Assembly (NCBI RefSeq): GCF_026151205.1 | Contig: NC_087078.1 | Location: 1,092,175 to 1,156,174 of the forward strand | Length of the DNA: 64,000 bases | From: Bolinopsis microptera | Lineage: Eukaryota; Ctenophora; Tentaculata; Lobata; Bolinopsidae | Direction: 5' to 3' | Notes under the pieces: generated by a model | The model's database searches: none | Told to the model about the DNA's origin: nothing | The model's input: the letters and a program-made list of their open reading frames with translations, nothing else | Program-made: the position numbers and the translations under genes | In this document: one piece after another, positions 22,262 through 32,925 of the stretch | Numbering within the stretch: position 1 is the first letter of the stretch | Layout of the letters: each line of letters opens with the position of its first letter

Positions 22262-22600
22262 TGGCCGAGGAGGGTCATTTTAAAAAATAAAATATAAACC
22301 ATACTCACGTGGCCGAGGAGGGTCATTCGGCCGAGGAGGGTCATTTTTTAAAAATGGCCCTGCTCGGCCATGGCCGAGCAGGGCCAAACAATATGAAAAA
22401 AATGGCCCTCCTCGGCCATGGCCGAGCGGGGCCAAACAAGAAATGGCCCTCCTCGGCCATGGCCGAGCAGGGCCAAACAATATGACAAAAATGGCCCTCC
22501 TCGGCCATGGCCGAGGAGGGTCATTTTAAAAAATAAAATAAAAAACCATACTCACGTGGCCGAGGAGGGTCATTCGGCCGACGAGGAGGGTCAAAACATC
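22262..22600. repeat. Cluster of perfect GGCCATGGCC-centred palindromes (left arm)
   Basis: Five palindromes, some extending to CCTCCTCGGCCATGGCCGAG-type 24-30-bp perfect inverted repeats (GGCCCTGCTCGG|CCGAGCAGGGCC), spaced about 45-60 bp. The cluster is bounded by direct CACGTGGCCGAGGAGGGTCA motifs. The right-arm copy is at 55,440-55,778 and an extra copy at 56,643-56,950. Confidence 0.9.
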
Positions 22601-22904
22601 GCGCGCGCAATGCGCGTCTTTTACTTCTTAACAATGTCACGCACAGCGGCTTACGTAAACAACAAGACAGCGTGGAATAAGTTTGCATAATCAATATTTC
22701 GACTCGAATTATACTATTATAGAACGGACATGTCATTGTCATCATCTTTATACTTGAAATCTTTTTTACAAAATGAAACACAGATGTAAAATAATGAATT
22801 TATAAGAGCATTATCCGAGAACCCTTAAACACTGCAATGAAACTCCGCTGAAAAATCTTTTAAGTAGGTGAGAATTTACCTACCATCGGAAAGTTCCAAA
22901 ATCT

Positions 22905-23220
22905 GTAGCTAAATCCAAAACGTTTACAATCATACACTCCTTGCACCTTGAGATACGGAGATTGAACAGCGAGACGGAAAATAAACGATGAGACAGATAT
23001 TGAACACTAGGAGTTGGACGGACATTAAATACAGAGAGAACTATTTAACACGAGATAGAGATTGAAAACTGAAAGACAGATATTAAACACTGCACAGTGA
23101 GACGGACAGTCAATACGCAGGGATACGGAGGGAAACACTGGGTCGGTCATCAAACATTGAGGGAGACGGAGAATCGAGAGAGTAAACACTGAGTGACATA
23201 AACACTGATGTGCATGATTG
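22905..23220. repeat. Degenerate about 30-bp repeat (GAGACNGANATTGAACACT)
   Basis: Eight or so diverged units with GAGACRGAYATTNAACACT character. Paired with 54,819-55,134 in the right arm. Old minisatellite or satellite remnant. Confidence 0.6.
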
Positions 23221-23987
23221 TTGAACTACTCAAACTCTTTCCCCATTCAAAACATCAAATAACAAATGCTGTCAGTAGCAGATTGAAAAATAACATTGCA
23301 TTACTTTAAGATTAAAATTATAACCATTCTGAGCTGCGAAAGTAACATTTGATGATTTGAAAGTGAATTTCAACCCTCCAACAAACTTTAGTAAAATACA
23401 CGACGTCATATGTTTCAAAAGATTGTTATATTTTAAGCTACCCTTGCTTATTTAATTAACCTCGTGCTATTTGCTAAAGAGAGAATAGCATTAGCAGATC
23501 TAGTTCACGTCTTCATATTTTCATCAAGTCTGCGTGATCTGATGTAATTCGATGAAGCCACAAATCTCACAGAGCTACAGAATTCAGTGATCGTCTACAA
23601 CACCAATAAAACCTGAAAAAAATGGAAGTTATGATATACATTTTAGAAACTCCATTGCAACATATTGCAATAGATCATCTAATCCGGGGTATAGTATGAT
23701 GTGAAATTTGAAAAGTATTTAATATAAAAGCAAATTGTTTATCTCGTTAGGAAAATTTATCAAATAACCATGCGAATTGTGATAGCGTGCTACGACACCG
23801 TGAATGAATAATATAGTGTTCATCGTTTACTCTCAAATCTGGATCCTAATTCTACCAGCTTCACGGAACTCAGAAAATAACTTTCCTCTGCCACTACACG
23901 AAGGCCAACGCAGTAAATTTTAATGCTAAAGATATCTTTCTTCAAGAAGCACTCTAAAATTTGGATCAGAATAATAAACAATGAACC

Positions 23988-24209
23988 TTATGCCAAATTA
24001 TTAGACGGAGATCGTCTACTGATATTTCTCCGGAGTTTGCAGTTCCACGACCGGAGACCATCTACGGTAATTTTGTTGATACTGTATGAATTAATCTCCG
24101 AGAAATTCCCGGAGAGCTTCATCTCCGTCTAATACAGTAGACGGAGCCGGAGAATCATCTCCGGAGATGATCTACGGGAAATGGACCTCCGTCTAATAAT
24201 TTGGCATAA
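23988..24209. mobile_element. 222-bp MITE-like TIR element (left arm)
   Basis: Terminal inverted repeats TTATGCCAAATTATTAGACG and its reverse complement at the other end, with CTCCGG-rich internal sequence that is itself partly palindromic (…CTCCGGAGATGATC…). No coding capacity. It is duplicated at 53,830-54,051 because it lies inside the inverted repeat. Confidence 0.8.
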
Positions 24210-24478
24210 TATCCGGCCATGGAACTGGGGGGTAAACTGTTTTGGAAATATCTGTAAATTTTGAAAATGTTTTTTATAAATGATGGCAACGTCTCGACTA
24301 AGACGTTGCCACCTCGACAGTCTGTCTATTGTGTAATCAATTTTACCTAAGTTAAGTCAGAATTCACACACCATCTGTACCTCAAATAGTCCACTGGCAA
24401 AATCATTTTCTACAGAACCCATATACTGTTGAATGGACTCTTTTAATTACAGGTAAGACAGATTGTGTCTGAATTATT

Positions 24479-24900
24479 ATCTTTTATTCAGAGACCGTGT
24501 AGACTATATAATATATATTAAGTAACTGCAATTATTTCTTGGAATCATTGCAGTTGTGTGATAAGTTCATGTTTTAACTCTTAAGTAGTGTTCGTGGTGA
24601 TCATATTTTTGGATCCCAAAACTTGGGAAGCACTCAACACACCAGGCTGAAGCAAAACTTTCCCCATTTCACCGTACGAGGTGAGATGATCTAAAAGTAT
24701 GTACTCAGCTTACAACTTTACTCGTGGGACGAGACGTCCTGACTTGAGCCCCGAAAATTATTGAAATTATATACAGTTAGTAATAAGTATGCATACATAA
24801 ATATGATACCAAACAATGTACAATGTGGTTTGGCCATTGCTATATATTTAAAATAAAATAAATCTGCCATATAATTATAAAAAATTTAAAAAATAAACCT
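24479..24900 (-). repeat. Dispersed repeat (GACGTCTCGTCCCA family), left-arm copy
   Basis: Paired with 53,140-53,560 in the right arm. A third, clearly diverged copy lies at 41,205-41,610. Shared blocks include GACGTCTCGTCCCA, GGGATCCAAAAATATGATCA and TTCTTCAGGTTTATT. No open frame. Class unknown. Confidence 0.7.
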
Positions 24901-25639
24901 GAAGAAAGGAGATGGAGAGTACTGAGTAGTTTCACAAACATACATAGAATTAATTAAATGTTAGACAGAATAAATGCAAGCTTGTATCATTTTATTTTAT
25001 TTCTCTAGCTCCCAAGACCCGTATTTTAGCCGTTCAATCTACTTTTAGTCATCATAACTGTCATTTATTGAAATTTCTTCCTATTGATCGATAATTGTTC
25101 ATGACTTTTACAACTTTACTCACTCCCGCATATTGTCATTCATCAGATCACTGTATAATAATGTGAACGTCTTTAACTAGAATTTCTCCTTCAAAAAATC
25201 AGAACTTGAGGTGCTGAAAAGATAAAGAAAACAAGGAAATCAAAGTCGGGGCCAAACACAATGAACAGTACAGCATTGTAGAGTAAAAAATAAACTCTTT
25301 TAAAATTGTGCCCTACAGATCAGTACAATTAGTTGCACTGAACAGGTGGTATACAGTCCACTACAATTTAATAAAATGTCCACTGAAATCAGGAGCACAA
25401 TAGCACCAGCTCAAGCTTGTTGACAACTTCTATACAATCATCATTGCTAAAAGTCGCCTAGGAATTCATAAAGCTGCAACATGCAGCCAACAATACAGCA
25501 TGGACCTCAAGTGATTATGACACCGCTATTGATTAAAAATAACCTCCATCAACAAAAATGAGTAACCAGAGTAAGTATCGCAAAACATTCAGAAATTGCC
25601 ATTAAACTTTAGAACTACCAACAACTATTTACAGAATAA

Positions 25640-28294
25640 ATGTTAGAAAAAAGGATAAAAAGTTATTCAAAAAGTACAACTTGTATGGTGACCTTTATTA
25701 AGGCAGTTTTAGGCAAATTTCGAGACTCATCGGGTGATACTGTCCTCTGTGCTTGTGTTTACCGACCAGGGTCATTGACTGATGTATTTTTTGAAGATTT
25801 GGATGAGTTTATTGGGAACATATTCATGAAATACAAGAAGTTTTTAATCTGTGGTGATCTTAATATTCATTTGGATGATCATAAATCAAGAAACACGGCC
25901 AAACTGACTGAAGTATTGGCCAGCTATGGACTGCATCAATACGTGAGAGATCCAACTCACAACAAAGGACATATTCTGGATGTTGTAATCTCCTCCCATC
26001 AGATAGTCAATCCAAAGAGTGTCACAGTAGACTCGCACACCTCGGAAATGTTCCCAAACTGTGACCATTTCCCCGTTACTTTTAGCCTCACAAAAACAGT
26101 TGCAAGCAATCTCAACAAGAAAAAAGTTATCACATTCAGAAATGTCAAAGAAATTGACAAAAATTGTTTTGCGGATAATCTTGCTGAGGAATTGGTTACT
26201 GTAATGGATCCTGAGGGTCTATCACAAGCTGAAATGCCGTCATTTGAAAGCCGCATCAGCCTATACAACTCTAAGTGCCTAACTGTGCTGAATAACCATG
26301 CTCCTCTCCTCACAAAGGAAATCAAAGAACGTAAGTCTGCCCCTTGGTTCGATGGTGAATATAAAGCACTTAGAAGCCAAAGAAGAAAAGCCGAGACAAA
26401 GTGGAAAATCTCCGGATCTTTAACTGACAAGAAACACTATGAATCAGTCAGAGAGCAGTGCACAGAACTCTCAGACAGGAAGAAACATGAGTTTTTCAAA
26501 GTCGAATTCATAAAGCATTCCTATTCTTCTAAGAGTCTTTTTAGATTTGTGGACACCTTTCTTGATCGGGATAAAAGCATTGTGTTGCCTTCGTCGGAGT
26601 CTCTCAAGGACACAGTCGAAAACTTTAACGTATATTTCCAGGAGAAAATAAAGGCAATACGAAATAACTTTGATCATGTGGAGTCTGACGATCAAACGCC
26701 CTCTTACTGCGGAGAAAAACTAGCTGAGTTCTCTCCAACTACTCTAGAAGAACTAGAGGAGATAATCAAGGCATCTGAGATCAAGTCTTCTTCAATTGAC
26801 CCTCTACCTGCAAACATCTTTAAAGAAAACCTTGAGGTTCTACTACCCGTCTTAGTTGACATAGTAAATGCTTCATTATCTTCTGGCAGTATTGATGGCG
26901 CTAAACTAGCTCATATCACACCCCTGATCAAGGGCCAGGGATTAGATAGTGATAATCTCAAGAATTACAGACCAATATCTAACCTTAGTTTTGTGGGCAA
27001 GTTGATAGAAAGAGTAGTGCTCAGGCGTCTAAATGAACATCTAGAAAACAACAACCTGAACATCCCACAGCAGTCTGGATACAAATCAAAACACAGCACC
27101 GAGACTCTGCTTGTGAGAGTTGTTAACGATATACTCATTGCATCTACAGAAAGCAAGGCAACTGTTGTTCTTCTCCTAGATCTCAGCGCAGCTTTTGATA
27201 CAGTTGACCACTGCAAACTACTGAACATCCTCAGAAATGAGTTGGGAATAACAGGGACAGCTTGGAAATGGTTCAGCAGCTTCCTCACAGGTAGATGTCA
27301 AACGATTAAAGTTGGAAATGAGGAATCTTATGAGATAGTGATTAAGTTTGGAGTCCCACAGGGCTCTGTGCTGGGTCCGGTCCTGTTCAACATCTACATT
27401 CGCTCTTTGTACTCAGCAGCACATGATTTGAACTTCTCCATCCAGGGTTACGCCGACGATCATCAGCTGTATAAAAGTTTCAAGCCAAACGAGGAGCCCA
27501 CCGTCCTTATCAACGATGTTCCCAAATGTTTCCAAGAAATTAATGACTGGATGAAAAAACATTATCTACAGCTCAATGCAGGAAAAACCGAGATTCTTGT
27601 CTTTGGGACACCGCTTGTTCTCCAGCAGCTGTCTATAGGGGGCGTGTTTGTTAACTCTGAGACGTGTGTCAGGCTGTCACCTGTTGCAAAGAACCTCGGA
27701 TTTCGTCTCGACTCTCAACTAAACTTTGGTGAGCAAATCAAGCAACTTAAAACATCGTGTTTTCTGAAACTAAGAGACCTTGCTAAGATGAAAACATTCC
27801 TCACAACCAAACAGATGGGAACACTGACTCAAGCAATTGTAATCTCATCGCTTGACTACTGCAATGCACTTTACTATGGTTGTAGTCAAGCCTCAATTAC
27901 GCAGCTGCAGAACATTCAGAACCGAGCATGCCGTCTGGTTTTTGGATTAAAGAAGAGAGACTCAGTCGAGGAGAAGCTCAAATCCCTTCATTGGCTCAAG
28001 GTGAAGGAGAGGATTGAGTTTAAGTTATGCTTACTGATTTTCAAAGCAGTCAATGGTGTTGCTCCTGCATATCTGTGTGATCTAGTAACATTTGTTAGTT
28101 CGAGTAGCAGAAGAACTTCCTCCTTACACCTACCCGTCGGATCTACAAGATCACACCCAAGAGCGTTTCAGACTGTTGCTCCGAAAATCTGGAACCAACT
28201 ACCAATTGAAATTAAGACTTGTTCCAATGTTGATCTGTTCAAAACATTATTAAAAACTCACCTGTTTAAGAAAAGTTATGGCAAAAGCGATTAA
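25640..28294 (+). CDS. CR1/L2-like LINE ORF2 (left-arm copy), N-terminally short APE plus RT
   Basis: Uninterrupted 884 codons. The first 150 residues are the C-terminal half of an APE endonuclease (YRPGS at 41-45, GDLN at 72-75, CDHFPV at 141-146); the N-terminal APE motifs are missing, so the enzyme is incomplete or its start lies in another exon or frame. The RT domain has YRPIS at 443-447, catalytic LDLSAAFD with D514, GVPQGS at 571-576 and YADD at 604-607. A typical LINE tail ends at FKKSYGKSD. The 3'UTR runs to a (TTA)n tail near 28,560, where the R4/Dong-like element is inserted. The right-arm copy (49,745-52,399) encodes an identical protein. Lack of stops in both copies indicates youth or homogenisation between arms. 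Confidence 0.9.
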   Translation: MLEKRIKSYSKSTTCMVTFIKAVLGKFRDSSGDTVLCACVYRPGSLTDVFFEDLDEFIGNIFMKYKKFLICGDLNIHLDDHKSRNTAKLTEVLASYGLHQYVRDPTHNKGHILDVVISSHQIVNPKSVTVDSHTSEMFPNCDHFPVTFSLTKTVASNLNKKKVITFRNVKEIDKNCFADNLAEELVTVMDPEGLSQAEMPSFESRISLYNSKCLTVLNNHAPLLTKEIKERKSAPWFDGEYKALRSQRRKAETKWKISGSLTDKKHYESVREQCTELSDRKKHEFFKVEFIKHSYSSKSLFRFVDTFLDRDKSIVLPSSESLKDTVENFNVYFQEKIKAIRNNFDHVESDDQTPSYCGEKLAEFSPTTLEELEEIIKASEIKSSSIDPLPANIFKENLEVLLPVLVDIVNASLSSGSIDGAKLAHITPLIKGQGLDSDNLKNYRPISNLSFVGKLIERVVLRRLNEHLENNNLNIPQQSGYKSKHSTETLLVRVVNDILIASTESKATVVLLLDLSAAFDTVDHCKLLNILRNELGITGTAWKWFSSFLTGRCQTIKVGNEESYEIVIKFGVPQGSVLGPVLFNIYIRSLYSAAHDLNFSIQGYADDHQLYKSFKPNEEPTVLINDVPKCFQEINDWMKKHYLQLNAGKTEILVFGTPLVLQQLSIGGVFVNSETCVRLSPVAKNLGFRLDSQLNFGEQIKQLKTSCFLKLRDLAKMKTFLTTKQMGTLTQAIVISSLDYCNALYYGCSQASITQLQNIQNRACRLVFGLKKRDSVEEKLKSLHWLKVKERIEFKLCLLIFKAVNGVAPAYLCDLVTFVSSSSRRTSSLHLPVGSTRSHPRAFQTVAPKIWNQLPIEIKTCSNVDLFKTLLKTHLFKKSYGKSD

Positions 28295-28581
28295 TCGACA
28301 ATATAATAACTTTATGTTATTTGCTTAAACTGTTTAGGATGCAACCTAATGTCATGATCTTTTTGAACTTATTAGCAATTAGACTGTTAGCTCGCTTCAC
28401 AAGCATGTCATCTTCGTTCCAAAACTTTTTATGTCCTATGCATACACTCCTTGATAGTTATCTTGATCTAGTATCTTTGTTTCACACAATAGAGCATAAG
28501 TTTTGTGGTTTATCCACTGGGCTTAGAGTTTGTGTTTAAGCTACCAAATTTTATTATTATTATAAAGGGTCTCAATAAGAG

Positions 28582-28664
28582 GTCTCGACTGCCTAGGCGT
28601 CAAATCTTGGCAGTCGGTAGTTTTCCTCTGGCCCGGGATCAGCTGACCCTAGGGACCAGAGGGT
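28582..28664 (-). other. Two stem-loops at the 3' end of the R4/Dong-like element
   Basis: CGACTGCC…GGCAGTCG (8-bp perfect stem, 28,583-28,614) and CCTCTGG…CCAGAGG (7-bp stem, 28,626-28,663) lie next to each other just inside the element's 3' terminus. They could be the RNA structure its reverse transcriptase recognises. Confidence 0.5.
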
Positions 28665-28710
28665 AAAGGTGTAGAGACTATGTGTATCTACAAATCTTTC
28701 GAGGTTGTTT

Positions 28711-29260
28711 TTACAAGAGACAGGGCTTGCTACGCAAGGGAAGAAAACCGGGAGAAACAATCACAAATTATACAAATAAATATTATAAAACCTAGCAAAA
28801 AGAAATTCAAACAATCCTACACTACTACAAATGTTTATTACATACTACAATGTAATACACGATAAATAAATGCTGTATAATCAAGAAACAGGGCTTGCAG
28901 GGCAAGGGACGGAACACAGGGACTGGCTACAGAGTGTAGAAAACAGTGATTCAGCAAGTACCCATTGGGTATTGCTGAATCTGACCCACAAAATACCACA
29001 ATCAATACAAGAATATACAATATTTAAACAAACATCATGTTTATACAAGAAACAGGGCATGCAGAGCAAGAGAAGAAAAATAAGAGAAAAACTCCAACAC
29101 ATGTATACCCCTTAGTCCAGTAAATAACAATAATTACTTGTACACAAAACTGTATAATATGAAATACGTAACAAATACACAGTCTACCCAATATACGGGT
29201 TAAAAATTGTATAAACAAGAGACAGGGCTTGCATAGCAAGGGAAGAGATATAAGAGGACC
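28711..29260 (-). repeat. Four direct repeats with short hairpins in the 3'UTR of the R4/Dong-like element
   Basis: Copies near 28,711, 28,886, 29,046 and 29,213 (spacing 160-175 bp) share ACAAGARACAGGGCTTGC-nnn-GCAAGGGA. Three of four keep a CTTGC/GCAAG stem while the three-base loop changes (TAC, AGG, ATA). The third copy has CATGC and AGA. Confidence 0.75.
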
Positions 29261-29342
29261 AGGTAAAAAGTGTTTATTACAGTATCCAGTGAAGAATAAA
29301 CTAAATATAGAGTATCTACAGTGTATTATACTCTCAATAATA

Positions 29343-30041
29343 TCATATGTCTAAGACCATCCTGAGAATTCTGGCTGATCCAAGCAGAGCTGTCTTCTGG
29401 AGATTAGAGATGCTCAGATTGCAGTGGACTGCGTCGAGGTGTTTACGAAAGTTAATGGTGATAGTTCCTAATGCGCCTATCACCACAGGGACGATTGTGA
29501 CCTTTCGTAAATTCCAGTTCTTCTTAATTTCTCTTTTTAGGTCTTGATATTTCAGTATCTTTTCTTGTTCTCTATCCAGGATCCGGGTATCTCCTGGGAC
29601 TGCAACGTCAATGATGGTTGCTGCGTTGGTTACCTTGTCTATCAGGAGGAGATCCGGTCTGCAGTGTTCGATAACGTGGTCCGACTGGACATGGAAGTCC
29701 CACAATATCTTGACTTTTTCGTTCTCCAGCACCTTCTCTGCCCGGTGTTCGTACCACCTTTTACTGCGTGGGAAGCCGTATTCCTTGCACAGACTCCAGT
29801 GCAATGCGGCAGCTACTTTGTCATGCCGACACTTATATTCTGTCTGTGAAAGTTTTGGGCACCCATTCAGTATGTGGTCTATTGTCTCGTAATGATTTCT
29901 GCAGAGTCTGCAGAGGGGAGAAGAGCCAGGTGTTTTGTCAATCCTGTGCTTCACATAATTCGTCCTAAGTGCTTGGTCTTGGGCTGCTATCAACAATCCT
30001 TCTGTCTCCTTCTTCAAGTCTTGTTGAGTGAGCCAGTTCCA
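29343..30041 (-). CDS. C-terminal zinc-knuckle and restriction-like endonuclease of an R4/Dong-like LINE (partial)
   Basis: The frame is open from the truncation point (reading NWLTQQDLKKETEGLLIAAQ at its start) to a stop at 29,343. Counting from the internal Leu codon at 30,017, the knuckle is C36-x2-C39-x8-H48-x4-C53. The RLE core is R120-P121-D122, then D137 fourteen residues later, then K156-Y157. This is the PD-x(12-14)-D…KY arrangement of R2/R4-type LINE endonucleases. The conserved tail (TALLGSARILRMVL) is present. The reverse-transcriptase domain upstream is lost. No stops or frameshifts, so insertion is probably recent. Confidence 0.85.
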   Translation of the reverse strand, partial: WNWLTQQDLKKETEGLLIAAQDQALRTNYVKHRIDKTPGSSPLCRLCRNHYETIDHILNGCPKLSQTEYKCRHDKVAAALHWSLCKEYGFPRSKRWYEHRAEKVLENEKVKILWDFHVQSDHVIEHCRPDLLLIDKVTNAATIIDVAVPGDTRILDREQEKILKYQDLKREIKKNWNLRKVTIVPVVIGALGTITINFRKHLDAVHCNLSISNLQKTALLGSARILRMVLDI

Positions 30042-30059
30042 AGAGGTTATTATTATTAT

Positions 30060-31150
30060 TATTAAGAGGGAACTGCATTGTTATTAATATTAGATATAAA
30101 TCCACGATCTACATAAGCACTATTACACTCAGGTACTAGCATAAATTAATGATTTTCTTAGTGAATAAATAGATACATTTACAGTATACGTTAAATTTCG
30201 GTTATTCACAAATCACAGGCCGTTAGATTCATTGTCTCCTAGAGTCCTAGTGTAATGTGTAGTGTTTAGCGTGTAAGGCGTAGTGTTTAGTGTCAAATGT
30301 GGATGTGTAGTGTTTTGTGTCTCACAGCAACAAATACAAGCGATCATTAATTGTTGGATTAATACGATTATGATCTCAACTTTAATAATCTTAATCATTT
30401 AATCAAAACTTGGTTCAGTCTGCTCAGTAATATAAAATACTAGCAATAAATCAGTGTTTCAAAGTTGGTTGAAACTGTGGAGGAAAGCTTGAAGGTATAC
30501 GATTAAAAATAACTATTATAACTAACCAGGTTACAAGTAAGACAGTCAGTATGTTGCAGACTGCAGAGGTTGAGAGGTACATTAATCAGTCACAGTGTGA
30601 ACTAAAGCATCTGGCTTTGGTCTGACTTCGTTTTCACCGCACTTAGATCGTTGCACTGCTTCAAATCATCTCCTAAACAGTTAAAAACTAAAGCAGTTTA
30701 AACGAATAGTAACGCAAAATATTTTTATTAAGAATGGACCACATTAAAATCAATAAATCTTCGGCTGCAACTTCAAATTGCTACATCAATCAAAATGGAT
30801 ACTTGAAGAGCCATAAAATGATGACATTATACAATAGACATTTTACAATATTATTCCCATTATACCTTGAAAAAACTACACAGGGAATTTAAACATAAAT
30901 TTCGAGATACAATTCGAAAGGTTCGAATATCCAGACAAGATATAATAATAATAATACTGTTAGGTATCTGTGTGTGCACACAAAAATTCTTAACGACCTA
31001 CTGACATTAAGCTAGTTTTTTATTGAAGAGTGAAAAATGTTAAACAGTATATATAATATATATATACAATAAATTAAATCAAGTGATGCAATTGGCAGAG
31101 CACAAACGTTAATCCTGAGCAATAGATATCGTCTATCCTTCGTAGCTCTT
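30060..31150. other. Inverted-repeat arm segment without genes
   Basis: Matches 48,380-49,480 of the right arm. AT-rich, with short GTGTAGTGTTTA-like repeats (30,240-30,320). The small frame at 30,213-30,398 has no support. Confidence 0.5.
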
Positions 31151-31159
31151 CTCCTCAGG

Positions 31160-32430
31160 TATCAGGTTGAAGGAGACATTGGATATAGGGGCGGTCCATG
31201 CCTTCTTTGGCTTTCCATGTACACCTCTAACTGCTACTAGCACACTCCTCTTTAGTCTTTATATCCATGCTCAGGCGTGTCCTGATGTTACACATCACCT
31301 GGCTGTAGTCCTCCTTGGTCTTGGTGGCTATCAACACAGCAAGTCTCCTTATAAAACACTTGGCCTCAAGCTCAGGTGCCATTCCTCCTGTAGTGGTAAA
31401 TACAGGGAGGACAAAAATGACCCTTTCTTCAATTATTGTAGCACACTGTTCATGCATACTGGTTCTATTTCTCATTCTCGTGCAGAGTGTAGAGCTGTGG
31501 CATGGTCTTTCCTTGATATGTAGGCGATTTAGGATTGAAAATACGCATGTCAAAGAAAGTCCTCTCAAATGTGCTCCATACTCCTCTTGCTGATATATCG
31601 AGCCTAGCCTTATATCAGCATTGTTGCCCTTTTGTTGGAAGTTGGCTGATTCTATAGGTGTTTTAACAGGGGCTAAATCCTCAGCTCACATCCTTGGTCA
31701 CCAGCCTAAGGTATTCAGCAACAGAGTCTCTCACGTTGTTATGACGGTAGTTCTTACAGTTGAGGATATGATTGTGATCATTCTTGGCTCCATAATCACA
31801 GATTCTTGGGGTGTTAGGGATGTCCCAACCACACCAGAGATGAACAGCATCTCTGAAGTCTTGCTCGCTATAAGCATACCCTAGCTGTTGAATGGGGAGA
31901 CATGTTAGCCAAGCTCCTGACCCATGTTCTTGTACCAGTTGCAGTGACTCCCTAGTATTCTCATCCACTTCACTCATTATCTCAGCAAGCTCCTTCTTCA
32001 AGCGTAATTCTTTAACTAACTTGAGGCTGTTAACTCTGCCCTTTATCTTAATTTTATCCAACTTCATCAGGGATGCTTCCTGGTCATAGATGAGGTCAAC
32101 CAGCTCCTCCGTTATCTTGAGTGACGTCTGGTATTCCTTTTCCGCGCTCAACGCTACCAACCACCCCTCATCTTACAGGTAGCGCAGACATTCTCCTGTG
32201 CGGGTCAGTCACATTCCTACCAATAATTGCCGGAATTTTTTTGCATACGTCTCTCTAGCCTCCTCTCCACCTATCACTGTTCCCAGATGATGCTCCCCAT
32301 CGCATGTGATCTCTATACCAGTATCTCCAAATAAAAACATGGCTGCTGGTAGTAGCCATTTTGGGCCCTTTAGGATAAGAATAGTCTTCACTTTTTTGGG
32401 GAAGTAGCCTAACTTAGGACCGTTCAAACT
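31160..32430 (-). pseudogene. RT plus RLE-like element, decayed (left-arm copy, with 180-bp deletion)
   Basis: Minus strand. It begins with the end of a reverse transcriptase (NGPKLGYFPKKVKTILILKG), then lacks about 180 bp that the right-arm copy keeps. It continues with a helical linker, the FRDAVHLWCGWDIPNTPRIC segment, a knuckle and an RLE-like domain (ARLDISARGVWSTFERTFFD reading, frameshifted near 31,600 and stopped after ENEK). Homologous to the intact domain at 43,406-44,176. I recognise this protein family from cnidarian-type retroelements but cannot name the clade with certainty. Confidence 0.75.
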
Positions 32431-32592
32431 GAGTAAATCCTACAACAGCCCGAGTTTCTTCAGAGAACCTGCTGCTGCAGAGTCATCCACACACCACGCT
32501 TGCATCAATTGTAAGCTAGTAGCCGGCTGTTACAGGCCAGTAGTTATCGGGTATAATCCACGATTCTGTATTACATTACCGATTATCAAAGT

Positions 32593-32925
32593 TTGGTGTG
32601 GGTAACTTCTCTGCAGTGGCTCCTAAGATGTACAAAGGACTTCATGTTACCAGGCAACATATCATTTGCATTGGCTCAATCTTTGGAATCTTTTAAGACT
32701 CTTCTAAAATCTTTCCTATTTAGACTGTCCCTTATGCTTTCATCAAAGGTTCAAGGTGCTCCACAAAGAATCAGATCATCAACTAAAGAACCACTTAGAC
32801 CAAGCAAGGGAGAAGGGAGCCTCAACAAGTTTCTTGAAACTCAGGGAAACTCTAAGAAAACCTGGGAACTTATAAATAAAATTCGTGGCAAACAGAAACG
32901 TGATATCAGACCTAAAGATAACTAA
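32593..32925 (+). pseudogene. LINE 3'-end fragment fused to the truncated start of LINE B
   Basis: The frame reads AQSLESFKTLLKSFLFRL, the typical C-terminal motif of CR1-like ORF2 proteins (arm sequence, shared with 46,597-46,680). After the arm ends at 32,746 it runs into different LINE sequence (FLETQGNSKKTWELINKIRG), which is the linker just upstream of the RT domain of LINE B. The fusion is a product of the rearrangement junction, not a gene. Confidence 0.7.

Larger units (their letters stand above)
28563..30047 (-). mobile_element. R4/Dong-like RLE non-LTR retrotransposon, 5'-truncated, inserted in (TTA)n
   Basis: 1.49 kb present only in the left arm, flanked on both sides by TTATTATTAT, the (TTA)n tail of the resident LINE. 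The minus strand encodes the C-terminal knuckle and RLE domain. The 3'UTR (28,563-29,342) contains four direct repeats and two stem-loops. Dong-type R4-clade elements are known to target TAA repeats, and the insertion site here fits that preference. The 5' end is truncated inside the ORF, as is common for target-primed reverse transcription. Confidence 0.85.
21396..32746 (+). repeat. Left arm of giant inverted repeat
   Basis: Reverse-complement partner of 46,592-56,643. For 21,396-28,560 the coordinates of paired bases always sum to 78,039, so there is no indel in 7.1 kb. I noticed one base difference (near 21,957). Inside 28,560 the pairing resumes after a 1.49-kb insertion present only here. 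Further inward the left arm lacks about 180 bp and 15 bp that the right arm has, plus a few single-base changes (for example near 31,402). Outer boundary: after TAATTGTAAT the flanks diverge. Inner boundary: CTTTCATCAA, after which the left side enters LINE B and the right side enters a foldback. Confidence 0.95.
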
